Shown here: one piece after another, positions 39,872-47,901 of the stretch | Position numbering within the stretch: the stretch's first letter is position 1 | Layout of the letters: each line of letters starts with the position of its first letter | DNA from: Prochlorococcus marinus bv. HNLC1 | GTDB taxonomy: Bacteria > Cyanobacteriota > Cyanobacteriia > PCC-6307 > Cyanobiaceae | Length of the DNA: 64,000 nucleotides | Direction: 5' to 3' | Assembly (NCBI GenBank): GCA_000218705.1 | Contig: GL947594.1 | Location: 386,586-450,585 of the forward strand | Notes under the pieces: model-generated | Seen by the model: only the letters and a program-made list of their open reading frames with translations | The model's database searches: none | Told to the model about the DNA's origin: nothing | Made by a program: the position numbers and the translations under genes

Positions 39872-40949
39872 ATTCAAATCCTATTATTTTAAATTTATTT
39901 TTTGCGAATAAAACAAAAAACAATATAGTTGAATAAATTAATATAAATATCCTAAATTCTTGTAGCAGTTCAAATTTACTTAATAATAAAATCTTATCTA
40001 AAATATAAAAACCATAAATATTTAAAAGGATAAATCCCTCAGCTCTTGTAATTTTGCCTTTTGTCCAAAATATTGGCATACAAGCAAATGTTGTGAGCAC
40101 CATAATTGGAAGATCAGTTCTAATTAAATCACTATTAATTGTTAACCCTTCAAATCCAGAAAAAAGAGTACAACTTCCAAGAATTAAGAGCTGATTTAAA
40201 AGGTTGCTTCCAATAACGTTTCCTATCGCAAGATCTGTCTTGCCTTTAAAGGCAGCAACTATAGAAGTTACTAATTCAGGCAGAGATGTTCCTGTCGCTA
40301 CAATAGTAAGACCTATTATCGTTTCATTTATTCCTATCAAAATTGCTAATGATCTTGAACCATTTACTAAAATATTTGAACCAAAACCAAGTAATAAAAT
40401 TCCTATTAATAATTTTCCAAATATATTGAATTTATTCTTTTTTGATAATGAATCATTAATTTCTGGTTCAGCTGTTTTTATGTCCTCATCCTTTTCATTT
40501 ATTGTATTTATTTCCCAGATTGTATTTAAGATTAAACAAAAAATAAGAAAAATTCCTGCTTGCCAAGTTAATAATCCTGTAGATGACATTGCCCAAACTG
40601 CACAAGAAATAGCAATTAAGAGTGGAACATCTCGTCTTACGATTCTGCTTTTTACTTTTAGTGGTCTAATTAATGAGCTGATGCCAAGGACTACAAGAAT
40701 ATTAAAGATATTACTTCCGATAACATTACTAACAGCAAGACCATCACTTCCTTTTAATACGGAATTCAAACTAACTAACAATTCAGGGGAACTTGTTCCT
40801 AATGCAACAACCGTTAATCCAATTACAATTTGCGGAATACCAAGCATTAAAGATAATGCGACTGATCCCTGAATAAAAAATTCACCTCCAGCGAAAAGTA
40901 ATATAATTCCTATAAAAATTTCTATTAAAGGTAATATAAATTCACTCAT
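39861..40949 (-). CDS. CaCA-family sodium/calcium exchanger (YrbG-like)
   Basis: 362 residues, about ten transmembrane helices in two inverted halves. The two alpha-repeats are clear: ALGTSSPELLVSLNSVLKG with SNVIGSNIFN (near residues 50-85) and ATGTSLPELVTSIVAAFKG with GNVIGSNLLN (near 210-245), which form the cation site. Activity is probably Ca2+/cation antiport with Na+ or H+. It converges on gor. Confidence 0.9.
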   Translation of the reverse strand: MSEFILPLIEIFIGIILLFAGGEFFIQGSVALSLMLGIPQIVIGLTVVALGTSSPELLVSLNSVLKGSDGLAVSNVIGSNIFNILVVLGISSLIRPLKVKSRIVRRDVPLLIAISCAVWAMSSTGLLTWQAGIFLIFCLILNTIWEINTINEKDEDIKTAEPEINDSLSKKNKFNIFGKLLIGILLLGFGSNILVNGSRSLAILIGINETIIGLTIVATGTSLPELVTSIVAAFKGKTDLAIGNVIGSNLLNQLLILGSCTLFSGFEGLTINSDLIRTDLPIMVLTTFACMPIFWTKGKITRAEGFILLNIYGFYILDKILLLSKFELLQEFRIFILIYSTILFFVLFAKNKFKIIGFESST

Positions 40950-41073
40950 ATTTCAAACTAATTTAAAATTATTTATAAAGATTTCTCATAATAAAAATAT
41001 AATCTATCTACAAACATGTATATATTATTGTTAAAAAAAATTTACTGTTAAAATTTACTAAAGACTAAAAATT

Positions 41074-42115
41074 TTGAAACAGCTCACTATCATAAAACCT
41101 GATGATTGGCACTTGCATTTAAGGGAAGGAATTATATTAAAAAATATCATTAAATTTTCATCAGATCTTTTTTGTAGAGCGATAATAATGCCTAATACAA
41201 AGATCCCAATTACTACTATTGAACAAGCAAATCTATATAGAAACTCAATATATGCTGCATTACATAAAAAAGCTAAGTTTCATCCTCTAATGACAATTTA
41301 TTTAACTGATAATATTTCATTAAATGAACTTGAAAAAGGATATAAAAATGATATCTTTTTCGCAGCAAAATTATATCCAGCTAATACGACTACAAATTCT
41401 AGTTATGGAGTGAGAAATATTAAGAATATTTATAAAGTATTTGAATTGATGGAAAGAATAAAAATGCCTTTGTTAATACATGGAGAAGTTAATGACCCAA
41501 ATGTTGATATTTTTGATAGAGAACAGGTCTTCATTGATAAAGAATTAACATCAATAATTAAACATTTTCCTAAATTAAAAATAGTTTTGGAGCATATTAC
41601 TACCTCTTATGCTGTTGATTTTGTTCGAGAAAATAACATTGGAGCAACTATAACTCCACATCATTTACACATTAATAGAAATGCAATGTTTCTTGAGGGA
41701 TTAAATAGTGATTTTTATTGCTTACCAGTCGCTAAAAGAGAGTCGAATAGAGTCTCGCTAATAAAAGCTGCTACAAGTGGAGAAGAATGTTTTTTCTTAG
41801 GGACTGACTCAGCACCTCATCTTAAGACAATGGAAAGCTTTTTGTGGCTGTGCTGGAATATTTAATGCACCAGTTGCTATATCAAGCTATTTAAAGATTT
41901 TTGAAGAGGAGAATGCACTTGATAAATTTGAAAAATTTGCGAGTTTAAATGGACCCAAATATCATAATCTTCCGCCTAATAATGAAAAAATCACTTTTAT
42001 TTATGAACCACATACAATCAAAGATTTTATTGAAATAAAAGATAATGAAAAAGTACAAGGAAAGATTAAGTCATTTCACTCTTTAGAAACACTGAACTGG
42101 AAATTAAAGTTGTGA
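41074..42115 (+). CDS. pyrC: Dihydroorotase; frame broken near 41830-41838
   Basis: Closes carbamoyl-aspartate to dihydroorotate in pyrimidine synthesis. TTG start. IIKPDDWHLHLREG gives the HxH zinc motif, FAAKLYPANTTTNSSYG the carboxylated Lys near residue 99, LLIHGEV and LEHITT two zinc His, and GTDSAPH the catalytic Asp near 244. The frame breaks just after this, in acaatggaaagc. It resumes one base on as AFCGCAGIFNAPVAIS and continues to a TGA at 42113-42115. The merged length is about 346, as in type II PyrC (E. coli 348). An extra A is the simplest cause. Confidence 0.92.
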
Positions 42116-42153
42116 TTTGGTCTTAAATATTTCCCGCTTTAAAAAAGTTAATT

Positions 42154-42205
42154 GCGAAAAGTGTAAATATTAAAATTTTTGATGGTTAAATTTAATACTT
42201 TTCGC
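42154..42205 (+). other. Long-stem inverted repeat between pyrC and tRNA-Leu
   Basis: GCGAAAAGT (42154-42162) is the perfect complement of ACTTTTCGC (42197-42205), with 34 AT-rich bases between that can pair further. It lies 40 bases after pyrC and 28 bases before the tRNA. It could end pyrC transcription, or mark tRNA precursor processing. No T tract directly follows. Confidence 0.35.
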
Positions 42206-42232
42206 TACGCTAAAAGAGCGCAAATTCCTCTT

Positions 42233-42318
42233 GGGAGTGTGGCGGAATTGGTAGACGCGCCGGACTTAAAATCCGTCGAGCGATTTAGCTCGTGAGGGTT
42301 CAAGTCCCTCCACTCCCA
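42233..42318 (+). tRNA. tRNA-Leu (anticodon TAA)
   Basis: 86 bases. The acceptor stem GGGAGTG (42233-42239) pairs with CACTCCC (42311-42317), with discriminator A at 42318. The D-loop has GGTAGACGC, typical of leucine tRNAs. The anticodon loop reads ACTTAAAAT, giving anticodon TAA. A long variable arm (CGTCGAGCGATTTAGCTCG) marks a class II tRNA, and GGTTCAAGTCC is the T arm. CCA is not encoded. Confidence 0.95.
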
Positions 42319-42394
42319 TCATTTTTCTAAAAAGAAAACAATGTTAATATTATATAGTTATATTTGATTTATTATTTATAAAATCTTTTTCTTC

Positions 42395-42628
42395 ATGGAA
42401 AATTTATTGAATAATCCTTTTTTAACCCTTGGAGCTTACATAGTAATATTAACTATCTATTTAGCAGTAGTTCCTTTGTCACTATTCTATTGGATGAATA
42501 ATAGATGGAATGTAATGGGTAAATTTGAAAGATTAGGAATTTATGGTTTAGTTTTTCTTTTTTTTCCAGGACTAATTTTGTTCTCTCCTTTTTTAAACCT
42601 TAGATTAAATGGAGAAAATAAGGGGTAA
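42395..42628 (+). CDS. ndhL: NDH-1 subunit L
   Basis: 77 residues with two transmembrane helices (about 10-33 and 45-66). [30 protein letters not shown] and the tail match the cyanobacterial and plastid NdhL family. It is part of the NAD(P)H dehydrogenase-like complex in thylakoids, which serves cyclic electron flow and CO2 uptake. Followed after 5 bases by a DUF3007 gene, an arrangement usual in cyanobacteria. Confidence 0.92.
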   Translation: MENLLNNPFLTLGAYIVILTIYLAVVPLSLFYWMNNRWNVMGKFERLGIYGLVFLFFPGLILFSPFLNLRLNGENKG

Positions 42629-42633
42629 TTTAT

Positions 42634-42951
42634 TTGACTAAGTTAAAAGTTTTACAGATAGGCGTATTCTTAGCAATAATAGGTTTTTTTAGTTATAAAG
42701 TTGCTCCTTTTTTGGGTTTAAGTGAGATAAGTACGAGTTCTATTTCTAATTTAATATTGATAACAATTGTGCTCGTTTGGGTTTCTAGTTATTTATTAAG
42801 AGTCATTAATGGAAATATGACTTTTATGGAACAAAGAAAACGTTATAGACAAGTATATGAAAAAAAATTTACTGAAAAATTAGAAAAGAAATTTGAATCA
42901 CTTTCCAATGATGAACAAAAAAAATTACTTGAAGAATTAGATGAAAAATAA
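42634..42951 (+). CDS. DUF3007 membrane protein
   Basis: 105 residues, TTG start. Two transmembrane helices (about 6-25 and 38-60) are followed by FMEQRKRYRQVYEKKFTEKL, a charged helical tail ending in a Glu/Lys-rich stretch. The MTFMEQRKRYRQ motif marks this cyanobacterial/plastid family. It is co-transcribed with ndhL and trpA by position. Exact role unknown; a link to NDH-1 is inference from context. Confidence 0.8.
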   Translation: MTKLKVLQIGVFLAIIGFFSYKVAPFLGLSEISTSSISNLILITIVLVWVSSYLLRVINGNMTFMEQRKRYRQVYEKKFTEKLEKKFESLSNDEQKKLLEELDEK

Positions 42952-43024
42952 TAAATTTTTTAATTAATAAACTTATATTTATTAATTTGTGCCAAAATAA
43001 TAATTAATACATTAAAAGATAGAT

Positions 43025-43831
43025 TTGTCATTAATAAATCAAAAGTTTAATGAATTAAGACAAAAAGGTAAATTTGCTTTAATGCCCTTTTTGATGGCTG
43101 GTGATCCAACTTTAGATATTACCTATAAAATCTTGCTGGAATTACAAGAAAAAGGGGCTGATTTTATTGAATTAGGTATCCCTTATAGTGATCCTCTTGC
43201 AGATGGACCCATAATTCAATTATCAGCCTCTAGAGCACTTAAATCTGGAACTTCACTAGCAAAAGTTCTTGATTTATTAAAAACTTTAAAAGGTAAACTA
43301 AATATACCCGTAATACTTTTTACATACTTTAATCCTTTACTAAGTTTTGGTTTTAAAAGATTCTGTGAAATCGCTTCAGATGTTGGTGCCGCTGGCATAA
43401 TAATTCCAGATTTGCCTTTAGAAGAAACGACCCAATTTTCACAAATAGCTAATGATTTTAATTTGGATTTAATATTATTAATAGCTCCAACAACGCCATT
43501 AGGAAGAATGAAAGTGATATCTAGCAGGACTAAAGGATTTAGTTACCTTGTTAGCGTTACTGGTGTTACTGGCGAAAGGAATAAGCTCGAAAATCGTGTT
43601 GAGAATCTTATAGGACAATTAAAAGAAATAAGCTCTAATCCTATAGCAGTTGGTTTTGGTATCTCATCGCCTGAGCATATTATTAAAGTTAGGAAATGGG
43701 GTGCTGATGGCGTAATAATTGGAAGCGCTTTTGTTAAAAGAATTTCTGATAGTAATGATTCTCAGATAGTAAATGAAGTAGGTAAGTTTTGCTCTGAGAT
43801 GCGTTCAGCTGCAGATGAAATTATAGATTAA
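43025..43831 (+). CDS. trpA: Tryptophan synthase alpha chain
   Basis: 268 residues, TIM barrel; TTG start. It cleaves indole-3-glycerol phosphate to indole for the beta chain. FIELGIPYSDPLADGPIIQ near residue 47 has the catalytic Glu and Asp (ELG and SDPLADGP). GAAGIIIPDLPLEE, YLVSVTGVTGER and GFGISSPEH are further family motifs. trpB is not adjacent. A hairpin after the gene can terminate it and the convergent cyAbrB gene. Confidence 0.96.
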   Translation: MSLINQKFNELRQKGKFALMPFLMAGDPTLDITYKILLELQEKGADFIELGIPYSDPLADGPIIQLSASRALKSGTSLAKVLDLLKTLKGKLNIPVILFTYFNPLLSFGFKRFCEIASDVGAAGIIIPDLPLEETTQFSQIANDFNLDLILLIAPTTPLGRMKVISSRTKGFSYLVSVTGVTGERNKLENRVENLIGQLKEISSNPIAVGFGISSPEHIIKVRKWGADGVIIGSAFVKRISDSNDSQIVNEVGKFCSEMRSAADEIID

Positions 43832-43853
43832 TTAAATAATAAAACTAAATCTT

Positions 43854-43893
43854 ATTAATAAAAACCCTAGTAATTCCAGGGAATATTATTAAT
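43854..43893. terminator. Bidirectional terminator-like hairpin between trpA and the cyAbrB gene
   Basis: ATTAATAA (43854-43861) pairs with TTATTAAT (43886-43893), and inside it CCCT (43865-43868) pairs with AGGG (43878-43881). T/A-rich flanks on both sides suit either strand. It lies between convergent genes. Confidence 0.45.
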
Positions 43894-43943
43894 ATATTTA
43901 TAATAAATATAAATTTATTATATCTTTGAATAATTAAATTTAT

Positions 43944-44306
43944 TTAATCTTCTGATTCTCCTGCAGGCAAAAGCCTTATTTGTTTTCTTCCAAGTTTTAT
44001 TTCAAATTCATCTCCTGCTTTTAAGTCAAGTAGAGCTGTATAAGCTTTGCCAATTAAAAGATTTCCATTACCTTGAACAGTAGCTACATAGCTTAATTTT
44101 CTTCCGCCTTTGCCAATTCCAGCAACTCCAGAATCTCCAAGATTAACTCCTTTTGCTTCAAGCAGTGCCTCATAAAAAGCGGTGAAATTTAATCGTTCGC
44201 TACCATTCTTTTTTGTGGAAACATAACCACAAGCGCGAACAAGATCTGACTTGCTAACATCACCAAGCTCTTTAACTTTAGCAAGTAGATCACTACCAGT
44301 AAGCAT
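43944..44306 (-). CDS. cyAbrB-type transcription regulator
   Basis: 120 residues. The C-terminal half (GNGNLLIGKAYTALLDLKAGDEFEIKLGRKQIRLLP) is the AbrB-like swapped-hairpin DNA-binding domain of the cyanobacterial cyAbrB group. The N-terminal half (LLAKVKELGDVSKSDLVRACGYVS) is the associated family domain. In Synechocystis, cyAbrB proteins regulate carbon and nitrogen uptake genes, so carbon genes in this window are possible targets, but no site is shown. Confidence 0.88.
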   Translation of the reverse strand: MLTGSDLLAKVKELGDVSKSDLVRACGYVSTKKNGSERLNFTAFYEALLEAKGVNLGDSGVAGIGKGGRKLSYVATVQGNGNLLIGKAYTALLDLKAGDEFEIKLGRKQIRLLPAGESED

Positions 44307-44402
44307 AATAAGTAATAAAAAGATCTACTTAAATAACATAGCAATTAGTGTGTATTATATGCAATTATTAATTATGAATTTAATCAATTAGTTATCTTAA
44401 TT

Positions 44403-44672
44403 ATGGAAAAATTTATAGTATGGGGTAAATATTGTAAAGATGCAATTATTAAACGCGAAAAATTTCGAAATGATCATTTGAATAGGCTTTTAAAATTAAA
44501 AGAACAAAATATTTTAGTTACTTTAGGACCTACTAAATGTACAAGATATCTCTTTGGTATTTTTAATGCTGAGAATGAAAAAGATGTTAGAGAATTATTA
44601 GAGAAAGATATATATTGGGAAAAGGGAATATGGATATCTCTTGAAGTTTATCCATGGATTCAAGCTTTATAA
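44403..44672 (+). CDS. YciI-like protein
   Basis: 89 residues, ferredoxin-like alpha/beta fold expected. IVWGKYCKDAIIKREKFRNDHL (the His near residue 24 is the usual family His) and the strand LVTLGPTKCTRYLFGIFNAE match YCII proteins. Function is unknown; some relatives are dehydrochlorinase-like. A 172-base AT-rich gap without visible genes follows. Confidence 0.75.
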   Translation: MEKFIVWGKYCKDAIIKREKFRNDHLNRLLKLKEQNILVTLGPTKCTRYLFGIFNAENEKDVRELLEKDIYWEKGIWISLEVYPWIQAL

Positions 44673-44845
44673 GCATTGATTTACTCTAAATAAAGTTTAT
44701 ATTAATTAGTCAACATTATGCACTAATTATTAATTTAATAACTTTCATTTTAGAATTTATTTTAATAATATCAATAATCTATTTCCATAAATTTTTAATG
44801 AATTTACTTAATTAATTTTTAAATAAATTTTATATAATTATGTAG

Positions 44846-45220
44846 CTAATTGATTTTATGATCCTTTTCCATTTGATCCATTAATTCATCCAAATCTAAC
44901 TTGTAATTAAAATCTAATTGATTATATCCTTGTCTCTTATTTTCTTCTGAATAAGAATATTCTTCATTATTATTCTCTTCATTATTATTATTACTTTTAG
45001 TACTAATCCAATGTTGCTCAATTCTTATTAAATTTATTGCAATATTAATAATTCCTCCTTTCTTATGCAAATCTTTCAGTTTATCTATGATTTCAGAAGT
45101 TCGGCTAGATTTAATTTTTAATTGTTCTGCTAAATCTTTTTGAGAATATCCATGTGATCTAAGCCATTCTTTAATAAATACAATTAATTCTTTCTCTTCT
45201 TGTGAAGATAATTTATTCAT
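44846..45220 (-). CDS. Small HTH protein of unknown target
   Basis: 124 residues. WLRSHGYSQKDLAEQLKIKSSRTSEIIDKL (residues 19-48) is a lambda-repressor-like helix-turn-helix. The C-terminal 50 residues are Asn/Glu-rich and probably disordered, ending in an acidic helix (LDELMDQMEKDHK). It lies 3 bases after the DUF1232 gene on the same strand. Probably a regulator; target unknown. Confidence 0.7.
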   Translation of the reverse strand: MNKLSSQEEKELIVFIKEWLRSHGYSQKDLAEQLKIKSSRTSEIIDKLKDLHKKGGIINIAINLIRIEQHWISTKSNNNNEENNNEEYSYSEENKRQGYNQLDFNYKLDLDELMDQMEKDHKIN

Positions 45221-45223
45221 AAT

Positions 45224-45592
45224 TTAAAAAGGAAAAAGTTTATTAAGTTTTTCTTCTGCTCTAATTCTTATTGCGGGAGTCATGTATTTACTCCAAATAC
45301 TCAAGACAGCTGTTAAAGCTACAAAGTCATCGCTAAAGCCAACTACTGGCATAAAGTCTGGTAACAAGTCTAATGGCATTATTAGATAAGCCAATGCAGC
45401 TATTAAAGATATGCGAACATTTGTTGGTGTTAAAGGGTCGATTGCCATCTCTAATACCTCCAATGCTGGTTTGGCGATAGATCTACCAGCTTTAATTAGA
45501 ATTTTGAGTATGATATTTGAATCTATAGTAGAACTTTCAATAACTTCAGCTTCATAGATCTTTTGATTTGATTTATATGAATTTTTTATCAT
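45224..45592 (-). CDS. DUF1232 (YkvA-like) membrane protein
   Basis: 122 residues. AALAYLIMPLDLLPDFMPVVGFSDD near residue 68 is the DUF1232 hallmark (YxxxPxDLxPDxxP..GxxDD), within one or two membrane helices. Function unknown. It sits between the sigma factor gene (28 bases upstream) and the HTH gene, probably in one transcript. Confidence 0.85.
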   Translation of the reverse strand: MIKNSYKSNQKIYEAEVIESSTIDSNIILKILIKAGRSIAKPALEVLEMAIDPLTPTNVRISLIAALAYLIMPLDLLPDFMPVVGFSDDFVALTAVLSIWSKYMTPAIRIRAEEKLNKLFPF

Positions 45593-45620
45593 TGAATAAA
45601 GTTTATACTTTTCACTTTTA

Positions 45621-46544
45621 TTAACTTAAACTATCAACTAATCCATTTTGGATTCCAGCTTTTCTGAGCTTTCTTAATGCTCTTTGTACAACTTGCCTGC
45701 AATACTCTCTACTACAATTCATATGTCTTGCTACTTCTGCAAGAGTTCTCCATTCATTTGAACCATCTAATCCAAATCTGAGACTAACAATCTTTCTTTC
45801 TTTTTCTGTTAAGTTAGCTTTATCCAATAACTTCCAAGCAGAAGCTGTCCTCTCCGCTAACTCTGCTAATTCCATTGGAGGTGTCTGTTCACTTGGCAAT
45901 ATATCGACTAATTCTGAGGGGTCTGATTTAGATTTAACAGTACCTTGAAGACTTATAGTTATACTTCTTAGCTCGCATGACAATAACTCATCAACTTCCT
46001 CTTTAGTGATTTTCATTTCTTCTGCCAACTCTAAACTTGTGGGAGGTGCACCTTTACTTTGCATCAACTTCGATTTCGCTGATCTTAATTTTGTTAATTT
46101 CTCATTAATGTTAACTGGAATTCTAATAGTCCTGCTTTGTGTTGATAAGGCCCTATTTAATCCTTGTCTAATCCACCAGTAAGCATAAGTAGAAAATCTA
46201 TGCCCTCTTGATGGGTCATATTTCTCAACTGCCCTTGTTAATCCAAGAGTACCCTCTTGTATTAAATCTAATAATTCAAGCCCTTTCCCTTGATAACGTT
46301 TAGCAAGATTTACAACTAGTCTTAAATTAGCTGTGATCATTGCATTTTTTGCTTTTTCACCAACCCTTATAGTCTTTTTCTCACCTTCAGAATATTCACA
46401 GGCAGGCCCTTTGCCTCCAGCAGATTGACATCTATTAATTAAAACAACCATCTCTTGAACTTTTCTTCCCATAGTGAGTTCTTTCTCCGGGGTCAAAAGT
46501 TGATGGCGTCCAATTTCACCTAGAAAATCGCTTAATGAACTCAA
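45621..46544 (-). CDS. Group 2 sigma-70 factor
   Basis: 307 residues. Region 1.2 lies near the N-terminus (DFLGEIGRHQLLTPEKELTMG). Region 2 is clear: LRLVVNLAKRYQGKGLELLDLIQEGTLGL and FSTYAYWWIRQGLNRAL. Region 3 is PTSLELAEEMKITKEEVDEL, and region 4 ends with RTLAEVARHMNCSREYCRQVVQRALRKLRK for -35 binding. It lacks the long acidic N-terminus of the principal factor, so it is an alternative, RpoD-like factor. Its leader is AT-rich with tandem TAATTAAT repeats (46609-46631). Confidence 0.93.
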   Translation of the reverse strand: MSSLSDFLGEIGRHQLLTPEKELTMGRKVQEMVVLINRCQSAGGKGPACEYSEGEKKTIRVGEKAKNAMITANLRLVVNLAKRYQGKGLELLDLIQEGTLGLTRAVEKYDPSRGHRFSTYAYWWIRQGLNRALSTQSRTIRIPVNINEKLTKLRSAKSKLMQSKGAPPTSLELAEEMKITKEEVDELLSCELRSITISLQGTVKSKSDPSELVDILPSEQTPPMELAELAERTASAWKLLDKANLTEKERKIVSLRFGLDGSNEWRTLAEVARHMNCSREYCRQVVQRALRKLRKAGIQNGLVDSLS

Positions 46545-46675
46545 GATTAATACCTTAAAGTTAGTACTTTTAACTTAAGGTCAAATCGATATTATGCTAC
46601 ACATGTAATAATTAATTAATAATTAATTAATAAATTATTGTTTAAAGAGTTTATTTTTTTAATTTCCATAATATT

Positions 46676-47335
46676 TTATTTTCTTCTGGATTCTAAAACT
46701 TCAAGAACATCCCTCCAATCAACACCCCTGTGAAGGAGAGCAACTTGAAGATGATAAATTATATCAGCAGCTTCATTAGAAATTTCATTCTTATCATTTT
46801 TCATGCATGCCATTACAAATTCAGCTGTTTCCTCTCCCATTTTCTTAAGTATTGTATTACTACCTTTTGTTAACAATTGATTTGTATAACTATTTTCTTT
46901 TGGACATAATGATCTTTCATACAGAGTTTTAAATAATTCTGAACATTCATTAGATAATGGTAAAGAATTTTTTTCCTTTTTTAACCCTTCTGAAGTCTTA
47001 GTAATTTGATTAAAAAAACAACTTCTTTCTCCTGTATGACAAGCGCCTTCTCCATTTTGTTCTATAGAAATAATCAAAGAGTCGCTATCGCAATCAAATC
47101 TAATTTCTTTTAATAGTTGAGTATTCCCACTTGTTGCTCCTTTTCTCCATAGTTCAGATCTTGATCTGCTCCAATAATGAACTTCATTTGTTTCAATAGT
47201 TTTTTTAAGCGATTCTTTATTCATCCATGCAAGCATTAGAATTGATCCATCTAACCAATCTTGTGCAATGGCTGTAATTAATCCATCTTTATCAAATTTA
47301 AGATCATTTAATGCGAAATCTTTTGTAGAAGTCAT
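46676..47335 (-). CDS. hisIE: Bifunctional phosphoribosyl-AMP cyclohydrolase / phosphoribosyl-ATP pyrophosphatase
   Basis: 219 residues. The N-terminal HisI part has [45 protein letters not shown] and [10 protein letters not shown] with metal-binding Cys/Asp residues. The C-terminal HisE part (from about residue 120) has [26 protein letters not shown] and [21 protein letters not shown]. It does steps two and three of histidine synthesis. Divergent from the QueD-like gene by 63 bases. Confidence 0.96.
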   Translation of the reverse strand: MTSTKDFALNDLKFDKDGLITAIAQDWLDGSILMLAWMNKESLKKTIETNEVHYWSRSRSELWRKGATSGNTQLLKEIRFDCDSDSLIISIEQNGEGACHTGERSCFFNQITKTSEGLKKEKNSLPLSNECSELFKTLYERSLCPKENSYTNQLLTKGSNTILKKMGEETAEFVMACMKNDKNEISNEAADIIYHLQVALLHRGVDWRDVLEVLESRRK

Positions 47336-47398
47336 TATGTTTAAATTGTTTAAGTCTTGACTCTTTTGTCTTAATTAATTTCATCCAATTATAAAGTA

Positions 47399-47872
47399 AT
47401 GTCTATTAATTCTTCAAAATTTTCTTGCAGTAAAAGTTATCATAATTTTCCATGTTCTCATAGACAATGGCAACATTCGGGACATTGCAAGTTTGTGCAT
47501 GGATATTCGAGGTCATTTACTTTCTGGTTCATAGCAAAAAACTTAGATATTAATGGTTTTGTTGTAGATTTTTCAAGTTTAAAACCTCTTGAAAAGAAAT
47601 TAAAAGACCAATTCGATCATACATTTTTAATAAATAAGGATGATCCCTTATTGACCTATTGGCAAAAACTTAATGAATTGGAGGCCTTAGATTTAAGAAT
47701 TATGGAGAATGTAGGAATGGAGTTCACTTCTCAAATGATTTGGAATTGGGCTAATGATTATTTAAGAACTAAAGACAATGGAAGAACGTGCTGTTATAAA
47801 ACAGAGTCTAGGGAAAATGAATTTAATAATGCTTGTTTTGAGAGTTTACCAAGTTGGTATGCCGATAGTTAA
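47399..47872 (+). CDS. 6-pyruvoyl-tetrahydropterin synthase / QueD-like enzyme
   Basis: 157 residues. Members turn dihydroneopterin triphosphate, the FolE product, into pyruvoyl-tetrahydropterin or carboxy-tetrahydropterin (QueD). The zinc-site region reads CSHRQWQHSGHCKFVHGYSRS: the first His and the HG His are present, but the usual HGH is HGY. The active Cys appears in GHCKF. FVVDFSSLKPLEKKLKDQFDHTFL and the catalytic Glu in ENVGMEFTSQ complete the family. Which product it makes is not certain. Confidence 0.82.
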   Translation: MSINSSKFSCSKSYHNFPCSHRQWQHSGHCKFVHGYSRSFTFWFIAKNLDINGFVVDFSSLKPLEKKLKDQFDHTFLINKDDPLLTYWQKLNELEALDLRIMENVGMEFTSQMIWNWANDYLRTKDNGRTCCYKTESRENEFNNACFESLPSWYADS

Positions 47873-47901
47873 TGGATAAGTTTGATTAATTTATGATGAG
47901 A

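Noticed and set aside
46609-46631. Tandem TAATTAAT repeats upstream of the sigma factor gene
   Set aside because: Low-complexity AT sequence common in this genome; too short to call a functional repeat.
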